A DNA stretch of 64,000 nt from Dehalococcoidia bacterium (lineage in GTDB: Bacteria > Chloroflexota > Dehalococcoidia > Lucifugimonadales > Lucifugimonadaceae), in assembly GCA_026421215.1 (NCBI GenBank), contig JAPKBN010000005.1, forward strand, positions 37,655 to 101,654. Direction: 5' to 3'. Positions 8,327 to 17,819 of the stretch are shown piece after piece. Made by a program: the position numbers and the translations under genes. The notes under the pieces were generated by a model, which made no database searches, was not told where the DNA came from, and saw only the letters and a list, made by a program, of their open reading frames with translations. Every line of letters starts with the position of its first letter. The stretch's first letter is position 1.

Positions 8327-8877
8327 TCCACCGGGACTCCCGTCTTACTGTGCCCATTTGACCTAGGACATACGTGTCCGTCCGGTTCTATGGGACTATG
8401 GCAGTACGGGCACCAGGGGCGGCCGGCGGCCACGATTTTCTGTCCATCTTCCGCCAGTACCCTGGCATGTGAACGCCTGAAGCTGAACTGGACCGCCACC
8501 TGTTCTTCCGCCTGTGTTGCTTCAGGGCCGTCATCGTCGTCCCTGTCGCCAAGATCCGTCGCTTCCATCGTAAAGACGTCGGTGGACGTGTCGTATCGCA
8601 CCCGCATGTCGCCGACCTTGAATTCGACGTTCACAGGTTCCCCGGTGTGGGCGTACTCCGGCACGAAAGCAGATGGGGCATCAGGCGGTTTCTGATCTTC
8701 AGAAAGCTGACCTATCGCCAGCGCCAGTTGAAGGAGCTGATCTTTTTCCATCCAGACGATGGCCTGCCCTCGCGAACTACGAGCGGTGATATTAAAGGTC
8801 CGTTGCCCCGGTTCGCCGATGGTATCGGCCGCTATCGAATCTACAAGTCCGAGGTCAACACGTTGATCTTCAGCCAA
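8323..8877 (-). CDS. DUF3090 family protein
   Basis: A 184-residue DUF3090 protein of unknown function. The family hallmarks are present: GEPGQRTFNITARS near the N-terminus and the C-terminal Cys-rich motif RPWCPYCHSPIEPDGHVCPRS, which looks like a zinc knuckle. The start is taken as the TTG at 8877, which places the conserved GEPGQRTF about 20 residues in, as usual. No ATG or GTG alternative fits, and the ribosome site is weak. The stop overlaps the SCO1664-family start by 4 bp. The two families co-occur in Actinobacteria and Chloroflexota, suggesting they act together. Confidence 0.88.
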   Translation of the reverse strand: MAEDQRVDLGLVDSIAADTIGEPGQRTFNITARSSRGQAIVWMEKDQLLQLALAIGQLSEDQKPPDAPSAFVPEYAHTGEPVNVEFKVGDMRVRYDTSTDVFTMEATDLGDRDDDDGPEATQAEEQVAVQFSFRRSHARVLAEDGQKIVAAGRPWCPYCHSPIEPDGHVCPRSNGHSKTGVPVE

Positions 8878-9019
8878 AGTTCATCCCGTCGGATAGGGCC
8901 CGTAATCCTCGGACCCGGATTAAGTTTCCAGTTCGTTCACAGGTTTAAGCCATTCTAGGTAAAGCCCCACGAGCCTGAAAGGGCTCAATTCGCTCCTTGC
9001 GGGAGTCCCGCCGGAGGCT

Positions 9020-9967
9020 TCAACCTCGCAAAAGCGGCAGTAAGCCTTCGCCGGCCGTCGCAATCTGATCATCAATCTGATCGAACGGCGTTACCCAGCT
9101 CAACAGAATATGTCCCGCTCCCGCTTCCCGAAATTCGTTGATACGTTCTGCGGCCTCCTCGGGTGGGCCGAGTAGAACGTATCGCTCGGCAAGATTCTCG
9201 TAACTCCCGGAATAACGATACGCATCGGACAGCCCTTTGGCTGCCGTAGCTAACGCCTCCTCGTGGGAGGACCCAAACGCAGTCATCAAATGGAGTCCGT
9301 AACCAAAATCGGCCTCGTCGCCGCGCCCCGCCTTCTCAAGCATCTCCCGCACTTTTCCAGCGTCTCTCGCGTACTGCGAAGGCGTAAACAGGTACGGCAG
9401 CCACCCGTTTCCGGCGCGTACCGCACGTTCCATCGCCGGCTCGCCTCGTCCACCCACCCAGATCGGTGGTCCGCCAGGGCTATGCGTAGGGGGCGAGAGG
9501 GTGAAACCATCGAAATTAAAGCGCCTCCCATGATGGCTGGCGTCAGGTCCGGCCCATATAGCGCGCGCCACTTCGATTGTCTCGTCTGTACGAGTGCCGC
9601 GCTGATTGAGTGGGATGTCCATCGCCTCAAACTCCGCCGGAAATTCGCCTGCGACACCTATCCCAAGGATCAGTCGTCCGCCGGATGCGAGGTCCACGAC
9701 CGCCGCCTCTTTGGCCAACAAGACCGGATGGTGTAGCGGTGCGATGACAATGGAGCTGAGCAGTGATACGCGCTCGGTCGCTCCTGCGGCGACGGCGAGT
9801 GCGGAAAGAGCGACCTGGGTCGGCCCGATGGGGTCGTCACGCATGATGTGTTCGCCTGCGCCCACGAAGTCAAAGCCGTAGTCCTCCGACTGCTTCGCGT
9901 GGCGAGCAGTGTCTGCTACATCGCTCAGGTTTACGCCGATTTTCAGGTCGTTATCTGGCACGTTCAT
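9020..9967 (-). CDS. LLM-class flavin-dependent oxidoreductase
   Basis: A 315-residue luciferase-like monooxygenase-fold enzyme using F420 or FMN. Features include the first-strand region KIGVNLS, the GAGEHIM segment, the non-prolyl cis-peptide region TERVSLLSSIVIAPLHHP, GGRLILGIGVAGEFPAEFEAM, and PPIWVGGRGEPAMERAVRAGNGW. No substrate can be assigned. Its start overlaps the end of the Tag-like gene by 17 bp, so the two are co-transcribed. The family is expanded in free-living Chloroflexota and Actinobacteria that degrade complex organics. Confidence 0.9.
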   Translation of the reverse strand: MNVPDNDLKIGVNLSDVADTARHAKQSEDYGFDFVGAGEHIMRDDPIGPTQVALSALAVAAGATERVSLLSSIVIAPLHHPVLLAKEAAVVDLASGGRLILGIGVAGEFPAEFEAMDIPLNQRGTRTDETIEVARAIWAGPDASHHGRRFNFDGFTLSPPTHSPGGPPIWVGGRGEPAMERAVRAGNGWLPYLFTPSQYARDAGKVREMLEKAGRGDEADFGYGLHLMTAFGSSHEEALATAAKGLSDAYRYSGSYENLAERYVLLGPPEEAAERINEFREAGAGHILLSWVTPFDQIDDQIATAGEGLLPLLRG

Positions 9968-10517
9968 GGCTCCTTTTTGCCAATCGCCTCTTTTTCGATT
10001 TGACGCCTTCGGGTTTTACTGAAGGCACAGGCTCACCGGCATCCCCAAGAAAGTAATAGACCGTGTTTGGGCCGACGGATGCAAATCGTTTGCCGATCTC
10101 TCGCGCCCGTCGCTCGTACGGCAAGGGATCCAGTGAGCGCAGATAGTCGTAAAACGAGCCAAACTCCTTACCAATTCGCACGAACTCCGAAGCGTTCGCG
10201 ACCGTCGCACGTAATTTGCGTTTGTTCCTGATGATTCCCGGGTCCTGCTGGAGGTGATCGATCAACAGATCCGGCATCTCGGCAACAGTCCCCGGATCAA
10301 AGGCGTAGAACACTTCTCTAAACCGGGGCCATCGGAGCGCGACGGGATCGCCAGAGAATCCCGATATAAAGATCTTTCGAGTCAGATTATCCAGGTACTC
10401 GGCGTCGCTATGTACGGCAGGCGTTTCAGTCACACCAAGATGGTGCCATACGTAACGGTGCCGTGGGGTGTTTGGGGAGGTGATCATGCGGGTCACCATT
10501 GACGGCCTCCAGCGCAT
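9951..10517 (-). CDS. DNA-3-methyladenine glycosylase I-like protein
   Basis: 188 residues with the Tag-like HhH-fold signature: FISGFSGDPVALRWPRFREVF-type N-terminal helix region, YAFDPGTVAEM, then the RNKRKLRATVANASEF helix and SFYDYLRSL. Tag removes 3-methyladenine from alkylated DNA. The N-terminal Cys and C-terminal His/Cys zinc ligands of classical Tag are not obvious, so it is a divergent member. I start at the ATG at 10517 because GAAGGA lies about 6 nt upstream; the frame also has an upstream TTG at 10568. The C-terminus is very basic (KSKKRRLAKRS), fitting a DNA-binding role. Confidence 0.72.
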   Translation of the reverse strand: MRWRPSMVTRMITSPNTPRHRYVWHHLGVTETPAVHSDAEYLDNLTRKIFISGFSGDPVALRWPRFREVFYAFDPGTVAEMPDLLIDHLQQDPGIIRNKRKLRATVANASEFVRIGKEFGSFYDYLRSLDPLPYERRAREIGKRFASVGPNTVYYFLGDAGEPVPSVKPEGVKSKKRRLAKRSHERAR

Positions 10518-10636
10518 GGGATGTCCTTCCGTATAGACGTCAACTCCAACCATCATCATCCGCAGCAAATAATCGTTTCGTTACGAATTCCGTTGCGGTG
10601 CGGCGGGACGGGTGCTAGCCTGAACTGAAGCGTGGT

Positions 10637-10952
10637 GCTACGTACCGATCAAAACATGGTCTGCGCGCCGCATGGAGACGAGTAGTTCGGTCCCGGGAAC
10701 TCGAGCGTGCCCGGTGTGGTGTGAGCAGGTAAGGTCCGGCCGAACAAACATCCCTCCGTAGCTTCTGCACGAACGGCGGACTGGCTGATTGGTCAGAGCC
10801 AAGTATACGTAGACGGGATAGTGGCCCGTTATCTATCACGGGGCCATGTTTGTGCCTCTACCAAGCGGCTCGTCCGGCAATTACTAGGCGGGAATTAGGG
10901 TGGTACCGCGGGCCTGATTTTTAGCCTGTCCCTTTCTGGGGCGGGTATTTTT
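10637..10952 (+). promoter_or_regulatory. T-box riboswitch leader of cimA
   Basis: The antiterminator T-box sequence AGGGTGGTACCGCG is present at 10897-10910. An upstream Stem I can be closed by GCTACG (10637-10642) with CGTAGC (10757-10762). It contains GACGAGTAG on the 5' side and an inner TTCGG/CCGAA stem. A terminator follows at 10924-10952. T-boxes sense uncharged tRNA. The gene product predicts tRNA-Ile; an ATC at 10750-10752 lies in the 3' side of the presumed specifier loop, but I cannot fix the codon by eye. Confidence 0.87.
10924..10952 (+). terminator. Intrinsic terminator of the T-box leader
   Basis: GCCTGTCCC (10924-10932) pairs with GGGGCGGGT (10938-10946) around TTTCT, including three G-U pairs, and is followed by ATTTTT. 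It lies directly after the T-box antiterminator sequence, as expected for a transcriptional on/off switch ahead of cimA at 11024. Confidence 0.8.
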
Positions 10953-11023
10953 ATGCCCGTCAATTATTCGAGCGTCCAACCGGTAACCACGCATGGTTGG
11001 TCATTCCTACAAGAAGAGATCAG

Positions 11024-12646
11024 ATGGCCGAACAGATACAGATATACGACACCACTCTTCGGGATGGGACTCAGCAAGAAGGCATCTCGCTCTCGGTCGA
11101 CGACAAGCTTGCGATCGCTGAACGCCTGGACTCGCTTGGCGTCCACATCATCGAAGGCGGTTTCGCGGGCTCCAACCCGAAAGACGACGAGTTTTTCCAA
11201 CGCGCGCAAACCCTGGACCTCAAGAACGCCGTTATAGCCTCTTTCGGCAGTACCCGTCGGGCAGGCGGCAAGGTGCAGGATGATGGCGCTATCGTTGCGT
11301 TGCTACGTGCCGAGACGCCGATTGTGACCATCGTCGGCAAGGCGTCGGCGTGGCAGGTAACCAACATCCTCGGCACTTCCGTCGAAGAGAACCTGCACAT
11401 GATCGCGGACTCCGTATCTCACCTCACCGCACAGGGACGTCGCGCCATCTACGACGCGGAACACTTTTTCGACGGCTACAAGTTCGACGCTGATTACGCA
11501 TTACAAACCCTCCGCGTGGCTGCTGAAGCGGGCGCAGAAACGGTAGTCCTTTGTGACACCAACGGCGGTACATTGCCCCATGAGGCAGTAAAGATCGTTA
11601 CCGCCGCTTGTGAATTCGCCGCTGAAATGGGTGTCCGCATCGGCATCCACGCCCACAACGACACCGATACAGCGGTGGCCGTCTCCATGGCCGCATGGCA
11701 GGCGGGAGCGACCCAGATTCAGGGCTGTATCAACGGATACGGTGAGCGAACTGGTAACGCCAACCTGACCAGCATCATCGCCAACATGAAGCTAAAGATG
11801 GGTATCGATGTGATCTCCGACGAGCAGCTCGCCACGCTCACAGACACCTCACTGTTCATCGCCGAAACGCTGAACATGGCCCCACACGCCTTCCAGCCAT
11901 ACGTCGGAGCCAGTGCGTTTGCCCACAAGGGTGGCCTTCATGCGGCGGCCGTTAACAAGCAGCGACAGTCTTATGAACACGTAGACCCTGGCACCGTTGG
12001 AAACCTGAACGCGATAGTCGTTTCTGAGTTGTCCGGGCGCGGGAATGTACTACGCCGCATACGTGACCTCGGCCTCGCGAAAGATCTAACCGACGGAGAC
12101 ATCCAAGAGATCGTCCATGAGTTAAAGCACCTTGAGAATCGCGGATTCTCATACGAGGGTGCAAGCGCGTCTTTTGAGCTGTTGATCCGTCGACATTTGC
12201 CGAACTACGAGGCTCCGTTTGAGCTGATCGATTTCATGGTCCTTATTGAGAACCGACGGACAGCACGCGTCTCAGAAGCCACTGGTTCCGGAGGCATCCT
12301 GTCTGAAGCGACGGTGAAGGTGCGGGTTGGCGAGGATATCCAACACACGGCGGCCGAGGGCAACGGTCCGGTCAACGCCCAGGACCACGCTATGCGCAAG
12401 GCACTGCTCCAGTCTTACCCGGATCTGGAATGTGTCCGTTTGACCGACTACAAGGTGCGTGTCGTCGCCGACGGGACCGGCACCGGGGCCGTCGTCAGGG
12501 TCGTTATCGAATCGTCGGACGGACACGATACATGGAGCACCGTAGGTTCTTCTGAAAATATTCTTGAGGCGAGTTGGCTCGCGCTTGCGGACAGTATGGA
12601 GTACTGGCTCGTGTGCCGTCGGCCGAGCGTGCCCGGAGCTTCCTGA
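11024..12646 (+). CDS. cimA: Citramalate synthase (CimA, HMGL-like family)
   Basis: Condenses pyruvate with acetyl-CoA to (R)-citramalate, the threonine-independent entry into isoleucine synthesis. The 540-residue length and sequence match the long CimA type: catalytic N-terminus IYDTTLRDGTQQEG, the metal-binding HAHNDTDTAVA near residue 207, NGYGERTGNANL, and SAFAHKGGLHAAAV. The C-terminal LeuA-type dimerisation/regulatory domain follows (from about residue 390), the usual site of feedback inhibition. 2-Isopropylmalate synthase is the main alternative, but the spacing and the YVGASAFAHKGGLH context favour CimA. The ATG at 11024 is preceded by AGAAGAG. Control is by the T-box upstream. Confidence 0.93.
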   Translation: MAEQIQIYDTTLRDGTQQEGISLSVDDKLAIAERLDSLGVHIIEGGFAGSNPKDDEFFQRAQTLDLKNAVIASFGSTRRAGGKVQDDGAIVALLRAETPIVTIVGKASAWQVTNILGTSVEENLHMIADSVSHLTAQGRRAIYDAEHFFDGYKFDADYALQTLRVAAEAGAETVVLCDTNGGTLPHEAVKIVTAACEFAAEMGVRIGIHAHNDTDTAVAVSMAAWQAGATQIQGCINGYGERTGNANLTSIIANMKLKMGIDVISDEQLATLTDTSLFIAETLNMAPHAFQPYVGASAFAHKGGLHAAAVNKQRQSYEHVDPGTVGNLNAIVVSELSGRGNVLRRIRDLGLAKDLTDGDIQEIVHELKHLENRGFSYEGASASFELLIRRHLPNYEAPFELIDFMVLIENRRTARVSEATGSGGILSEATVKVRVGEDIQHTAAEGNGPVNAQDHAMRKALLQSYPDLECVRLTDYKVRVVADGTGTGAVVRVVIESSDGHDTWSTVGSSENILEASWLALADSMEYWLVCRRPSVPGAS

Positions 12647-12693
12647 CGTGTTCCGGACATTGATGAACCCGTAATCTTGAGTGAGTAGATCGG

Positions 12694-12729
12694 CGCACTA
12701 TGGCGATCCTTGAGGATTGCCATAGTGCG
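12694..12729 (+). terminator. 16-bp hairpin after cimA
   Basis: CGCACTATGGCGATCC (12694-12709) pairs with GGATTGCCATAGTGCG (12714-12729) with one G-U pair and a TTGA loop. It begins 48 bp after the cimA stop and is probably its terminator, though the downstream U-run is poor. Confidence 0.65.
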
Positions 12730-12815
12730 GTAGAAATTCGGCTTAGGCTCCATTTTCCGTCCTCTAGGGGAAATCATGCTTGCAAGACACGGGTATATGA
12801 TGCGCGAGTCACGAT

Positions 12816-13895
12816 ATGCAGATAAAACACACTACCGTTTACAGCGTCCCTGGACGATATGCTGGGTGGCCGGCCAATTACGGGATATGGAGCTGGGAAG
12901 ATGAGATCGTCACTGGTTTCACCCTTGGCGTTCACAACGATAAGGGCGGGTTTCACGCCCGTGATACCGGGCAGCCCTACACCACCATGCAGTCAAGGAG
13001 TTTGGACGGTGGGCTGACCTGGGACAGCATCCAGGCTCCACTACAAGCGCCCGGTAATATGGGGATCTCCGCCGACGAGCACATGGCGGCTCCACAAGGT
13101 CCTGTAGCGGATCGCGTCGGCGCTCCTGTTGCACATCCGGGCGGTATCGATTTCACTCATCCGGACTTCGCAATGCTGTGCGCACGTACCGGGCTGAAGG
13201 CGGGCGCCGAGTCCTGGTTCTACACATCCATCGACAGGTGCCAGACCTGGGAAGGACCGTTCACGCTCCCGATGTTCGGTCAACTGGGAATCGCCGCACG
13301 GACAGATTATCTGGTGGATGGGCGAGGGGAGGCCACGCTGTTCCTTACGGCTGCCAAGTCGGACGGTGAAGAAGGCCGCGTATTTGGCGCTAGGACGGTG
13401 GACGGCGGCCTGTCCTTCAAGTTTGTATCGTGGTTGCGACCAGACCCGCCGGGGTTCGACATCATGCCGTCATCGCTTCGGCTGGACGATGGTGGAATGA
13501 TCACCGCCCTTCGGACCCGAAACGCTTCAGGTGGCGGCGATGCGATCGATTTGATGCGAAGCGACGATAACGGGATAACGTGGCGTCATATCACCACACC
13601 CGTATCCGACACCGGGACCGGCGGCAATCCACCCGCTATGATCCGCCTGTCCGATGGTCGAATCTGCCTTACCTATGGATATCGCGACGCCCCGTCGGGG
13701 ATTCGGTCCGTTTTAAGCGACGATCAGGGCGGGTCCTGGAGTCCCGAGATCGTGCTCCGTGATGACGGAGGAAATCACGATATCGGCTACCCAAGGTCTG
13801 TCCAACGCGACGACGGAAGTGTCGTAACCGTGTACTACTACAACGATTCTCCCGACAAAGAGCGTTACATCTCAGCAACTATCTGGAAGCCTTAA
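12816..13895 (+). CDS. Sialidase-like Asp-box (BNR) beta-propeller protein
   Basis: 359 residues with repeated Asp-box motifs of the S-x-D-x-G-x-T-W type: SLDGGLTW, TSIDRCQTW, VDGGLSF, SDDNGITW and SDDQGGSW. This indicates a six-bladed propeller related to sialidases (GH33-like) and other exo-glycosidases. No signal peptide is present, so it is predicted cytoplasmic, which is unusual for a secreted sialidase. Arg-triad residues typical of true sialidases cannot be confirmed by eye, so the enzyme activity is open. The neighbouring enolase-superfamily sugar-acid dehydratase, 62 bp downstream on the same strand, suggests a shared carbohydrate-acid pathway. Confidence 0.78.
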   Translation: MQIKHTTVYSVPGRYAGWPANYGIWSWEDEIVTGFTLGVHNDKGGFHARDTGQPYTTMQSRSLDGGLTWDSIQAPLQAPGNMGISADEHMAAPQGPVADRVGAPVAHPGGIDFTHPDFAMLCARTGLKAGAESWFYTSIDRCQTWEGPFTLPMFGQLGIAARTDYLVDGRGEATLFLTAAKSDGEEGRVFGARTVDGGLSFKFVSWLRPDPPGFDIMPSSLRLDDGGMITALRTRNASGGGDAIDLMRSDDNGITWRHITTPVSDTGTGGNPPAMIRLSDGRICLTYGYRDAPSGIRSVLSDDQGGSWSPEIVLRDDGGNHDIGYPRSVQRDDGSVVTVYYYNDSPDKERYISATIWKP

Positions 13896-13957
13896 CATTC
13901 GCTCGCCGACCTGCCAGTGGTTAACCGGCACGAGCCTATGAGGAGAGATCAAGCCCT

Positions 13958-15115
13958 ATGAAGATCATTGATATCGAAACCTTCGTGATTCACCCGCCCC
14001 GCGGTAAGAACATGCTGTTCGTCAAACTCACAACGGACAACGGCATCGTAGGGTGGGGTGAGGCGTACACGCAGAGCGACCGTGACACGGCGGCGATCGC
14101 CCACATCGAGCAGCTAGGCCGATATCTGGAGGGCCGAGATCCGTTCAACATCCGGCACTGGATGAACATAGCTTACGAGGACTTCGCTACGAAACGCGGC
14201 GGAATGGACCTCTGGTGTGCTTTGAGCGGCATAGAGATAGCAATGTGGGACATCGTTGGCAAGGCGGTCGACCAGCCCGTTTACAATTTGCTGGGGGGTC
14301 CGGTACGGCCAGCGATTCGCCTGTACGCAAACGCCTGGTACGGCGGAGCGAAAACGCTGGAAGAGTGGGCGCTGGCGGCTACTGAAACGGTGAAAAAGGG
14401 CTTCACCGCGCTCAAGTTCGACCCGCTTTCCGGACCGTGGCGCGCCTATCCGAACTTCGAGGACCTCGAACAGGCCGCTGCGGTCGTCGGTGCCGTCCGT
14501 GATGCGGTTGGCGGCAAGGTCGAGTTGCTGATCGAGATACACAGGCGGCTGGCGCCCATGAACTCGATACGATTCGCCCACATGATCGAACGCTACCGAC
14601 CGTACTGGTTCGAAGAACCAAACCCTTCGGAGCACGTTCCTGCACTCAAAGAGGTCCGCGACGCGACCGACATCCCGATCGTCACCGGAGAAGCTCTTTA
14701 CACCCGCGAGGAGTTCCGGGATGTGATCGACCAGCGGGCCGTCGATATCCTCAACCCTGACATTTGCATCTGCGGCGGCATCCTTGAACTGGTGCAGATC
14801 GCAGACATGGCCGCTCCCCACTATATCGCTGTATCGCCACACGGTAATAACAGCACAGCCGTGGGTCTCGCTGCGGCGTTGCAGGCGTCTGCGGTGATGC
14901 CGAACTTCCTGATCTACGAATACTTCGTACACAACCAGGAGATCTGCGACGACATCTCGGTAAAGCCATTGGTGCCGTCAGGAAGTTATATGGAGCTCCC
15001 GACAGACCCAGGAATTGGCATCGAGCTCGACGAGAGCAAGTTCGCCAAATACGCCGGTGACCAGTACCCGAAACGCAACCTGCGAACGCTTGAAGACGAG
15101 AGGAACTGGCACTAG
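13958..15115 (+). CDS. Enolase-superfamily (MR/MLE) enzyme, sugar-acid dehydratase-like
   Basis: 385 residues. The N-terminal capping domain starts MKIIDIETFVIHPP with GWGEAYTQ. The barrel carries ALKFDP, then the three metal-ligand positions: LLIEIHRR (Glu, with a His two residues on, as in galactonate/gluconate dehydratases), YWFEEPNP and IVTGEALY. A late VSPHGNNS gives the catalytic His. This pattern fits acid-sugar dehydratases of the D-galactonate/D-gluconate type. The start ATG at 13958 has GAGGAGA upstream. It is probably co-transcribed with the Asp-box protein. Exact substrate unknown. Confidence 0.85.
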   Translation: MKIIDIETFVIHPPRGKNMLFVKLTTDNGIVGWGEAYTQSDRDTAAIAHIEQLGRYLEGRDPFNIRHWMNIAYEDFATKRGGMDLWCALSGIEIAMWDIVGKAVDQPVYNLLGGPVRPAIRLYANAWYGGAKTLEEWALAATETVKKGFTALKFDPLSGPWRAYPNFEDLEQAAAVVGAVRDAVGGKVELLIEIHRRLAPMNSIRFAHMIERYRPYWFEEPNPSEHVPALKEVRDATDIPIVTGEALYTREEFRDVIDQRAVDILNPDICICGGILELVQIADMAAPHYIAVSPHGNNSTAVGLAAALQASAVMPNFLIYEYFVHNQEICDDISVKPLVPSGSYMELPTDPGIGIELDESKFAKYAGDQYPKRNLRTLEDERNWH

Positions 15116-15346
15116 AGAGTCAAGTTAACTACACATAAAATGAAACCCTGTGTACCGGCGTACGCATTCATCCTGACAACTGATGAGTATCCATTGTCCT
15201 CAATCAGCGAGTAGGTGAAAGTTGGATCGGCGCTGGAAAAATCACCTGCCTGTATTCCCAATTGCGCGTGCCGCGTTTCCGGAAGGAGAACGACGGGCGG
15301 AGCAATCCGAGGTCCTACAGGGTTGTCGCGACAGCAGTCGATCATC

Positions 15347-17686
15347 CTACCTTGGCGTCAACTCCTGGATCGTCTCCGCACGCGCCTTGATCTCATCCCA
15401 GTCCCAGAGCTGTGGGACGTAGCCCACTGCGCCCCAGATCGGCGCCTGGTCTGCGTAGTGCGGGCTGCCCGGGTGGCCGGAAGCGCCCAGCGGGGAGACC
15501 CACTTGGACTTGCTCCAGTCGGACGGATCGTGGATGTATCGGTTCACCGATAGCCCCGTGATGATGTACTTGTTGCCCTGCGAGAAGCTCCCCGCCTGGG
15601 GCGTGTCAATACCGCCGCCCATTGGGATCTCTGGCGGGTCGAGCACGCCGTCTATATCCGGGAACGACGCCGACAACGGGTGTAACGGCTTCGTGTGATG
15701 GACCTTGCCCCAGACCCAACCCGACATGTCTGATCCAAGCAGTCCAGTCAGTTCATCTACCGCCCCCGCCAGCGCGTCTGAGATGATCTCGTCCCAGGTC
15801 CTGTCCTCCGGGAGGAACTCGTCATCGTCTGACCTCAAACTCTCCCAGACGTGAGAAACCAGCTCGCCCCAGTGGGACGGACCACCACGACCGGTTCCGG
15901 CCAGTACCTCGTCCACCATCGGGCCGAACAGGTGGGCGGCGATCTCCCACTGGATCTGTGACATCACCTCAGCGGCGATGAGGGGTTCAACGTCGTCACG
16001 CCCCATCTCGCCGTTCCAACTCGCCAGTAAAGACTGGGCCTCAACAGCACGGGCATCGTCAAAATTAAGCGATGCGACCCTTTGCGCGACCCATGTCGCC
16101 GGGATCGAAATGCGATCACTATGAATGGCGCCCATCGACTCCACATTCATCTCGCCCTTAGGCACAGCCATGATCCGATCGGTGATTCGGCGGGCCCGCC
16201 ATTCGTTCGCGAAGAAGTGGTTGATGTGATACGGGTACTCGTCCGTGGTCACCTTCTGGTTGCAGGTCACTGCGTACCCGACTTCGGGGTTCCGAATGTG
16301 CGGCAACTCCTCCCACGGAATCTCTCGCTCCCATTCGTACAGCCCTGAAGCAGCGTCCACCGGCGCCCATGTATTTGCGACATCACGGATGGGAATTCGA
16401 CCTCTCAATCGATAACCAAAGTTACCCTTCGTGTCGCAGTACATGTAGTTGTTGACCGGCTCGGTCCACTCTTTGACCGCCTGCTCCAGCTCGTCAGCAT
16501 CGCCAGCCCTCAGGATGTCAAGCACGGAGTCCATCCACTTGGTCGGCCCGTTCGTTCCGGTGTGGCTGAACGCGAGTCCAATGCCGCTCCGAGGGTCTCC
16601 TGCGACTATCCGGCCATGCCGGGTAACGACGACCTCGATCGTGAGTTCTTCTTGGCCCTTGCAGTTCACAACCTCGGTGCGCACATCCGCCGGGTACCAG
16701 CCGCCCCGGTATTCGTATTCAAGTCCGCCCGCCGCCTCGCGGAAACGCTCAATGAACAGGTCTTGGTAGTCGGCGTTGCCGTGCGTCATTCCGAAACCTA
16801 CATGCTCCGTGTGGCTGAAGTGAGGCGCCCCGGGAACGCCGGGGACGGAGTAACCGGACACCGACCAATCGGGGCATGCCATGTGTATCTGGTAGTAGAC
16901 GCTGGGCGTATCCAGCCCACGGTGGGAGTCGCCTGCCACGAGCGGCTGTCCGGATTCGGTCCACTTGCCGCTAACTGCCCAGGCGTTGCTGCCGTTGTCG
17001 ATCTCGCCGATCTGATTGAGCATCTGCCACGACTCGGCCAACTCTTCGTACGGGTCGTACCGGGCGCCGGTGTACTCGACTCCCGGGGGTGTCGTGACGA
17101 GGTGGTCCAGCGGATAGCCCCGGAACAGCGCCGCCGCACGCTCAGGGCCAAGCGCGTTTGTGATTCGAGCGCGCCACAGTTTCATGTCGAAGGTACCCAT
17201 CAACATGTTGCGCACCTTGTACACGGCGAACGAGTGCCAGGGTTCCCACCGTTCTGGTTCATCGCCAAGAAGCTTGTACTCGATTGGCAGTGTCTTCGTA
17301 GTGTCGATGAAGGCGTTGATGCCTTCCGTCAGCGCCTCCACCATTGCCTGTGCGTCCGGCCGCGTCGCCGCCAGGTCCGCCTTAGCGGCACGTTCAAGGC
17401 TGAGCCGCCGCATCAGTCTGTCCTCTTTGAGCGCCCGAGGACCGGCCCATTCCGCCCAGCGGCCTAGCGACCTGCGACGGTCGTACTCCATGTGCCAGAG
17501 CCGATCCTGCGCCGTCACAAACCCCTGACCAAAGAACGCGTCGTGCTCCGATTCCGCTGTCACGTGGGGGATGCCCCATTCGTCACGGAAGATAGTGATC
17601 GGGCCATCAAGTCCGGCAAACGATTGCGACGATGTGACGTCGGGAAGTGCGGCCTTGAGATCAGCATCGGTTATGGAGCCTGGCAT
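15347..17686 (-). CDS. Penicillin acylase family (Ntn) amidohydrolase
   Basis: 779 residues of an N-terminal-nucleophile amidase that cuts itself into alpha and beta chains. The self-processing site is IDNGSNAWAVSG, where the Ser after Gly becomes the nucleophile. The alpha-chain start (ITIFRDEWGIPHVTAESEHDAFFGQG) and the beta-chain HTEHVGFGMTHGNADYQDLF are typical. Members hydrolyse N-acyl amides, including beta-lactams and acyl-homoserine lactones. No signal peptide is evident, unlike most periplasmic members, so it may be cytoplasmic. I choose the ATG at 17686, with AGGAA 5 nt upstream, over an ATG at 17701 without a site. It stands alone on the minus strand beside two small paralogues. 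Confidence 0.92.
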   Translation of the reverse strand: MPGSITDADLKAALPDVTSSQSFAGLDGPITIFRDEWGIPHVTAESEHDAFFGQGFVTAQDRLWHMEYDRRRSLGRWAEWAGPRALKEDRLMRRLSLERAAKADLAATRPDAQAMVEALTEGINAFIDTTKTLPIEYKLLGDEPERWEPWHSFAVYKVRNMLMGTFDMKLWRARITNALGPERAAALFRGYPLDHLVTTPPGVEYTGARYDPYEELAESWQMLNQIGEIDNGSNAWAVSGKWTESGQPLVAGDSHRGLDTPSVYYQIHMACPDWSVSGYSVPGVPGAPHFSHTEHVGFGMTHGNADYQDLFIERFREAAGGLEYEYRGGWYPADVRTEVVNCKGQEELTIEVVVTRHGRIVAGDPRSGIGLAFSHTGTNGPTKWMDSVLDILRAGDADELEQAVKEWTEPVNNYMYCDTKGNFGYRLRGRIPIRDVANTWAPVDAASGLYEWEREIPWEELPHIRNPEVGYAVTCNQKVTTDEYPYHINHFFANEWRARRITDRIMAVPKGEMNVESMGAIHSDRISIPATWVAQRVASLNFDDARAVEAQSLLASWNGEMGRDDVEPLIAAEVMSQIQWEIAAHLFGPMVDEVLAGTGRGGPSHWGELVSHVWESLRSDDDEFLPEDRTWDEIISDALAGAVDELTGLLGSDMSGWVWGKVHHTKPLHPLSASFPDIDGVLDPPEIPMGGGIDTPQAGSFSQGNKYIITGLSVNRYIHDPSDWSKSKWVSPLGASGHPGSPHYADQAPIWGAVGYVPQLWDWDEIKARAETIQELTPR

Positions 17687-17819
17687 GTGCGTTCCTGTCA
17701 TGTACGGGTGTAAAGGCGAGGATCACTGTAGCTGAGCGGGGCTATTCGGCAAAGGATCGCCGTCGTGTACTTCGCGTTCCTCCTAATTTAAGAGGGGGTT
17801 CGAGGGTGGTGGTTACGTC

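Noticed and set aside
10615..10839. A 74-codon minus-strand frame across the T-box leader
   Set aside because: It is antisense to a structured RNA leader and has no independent coding signal.
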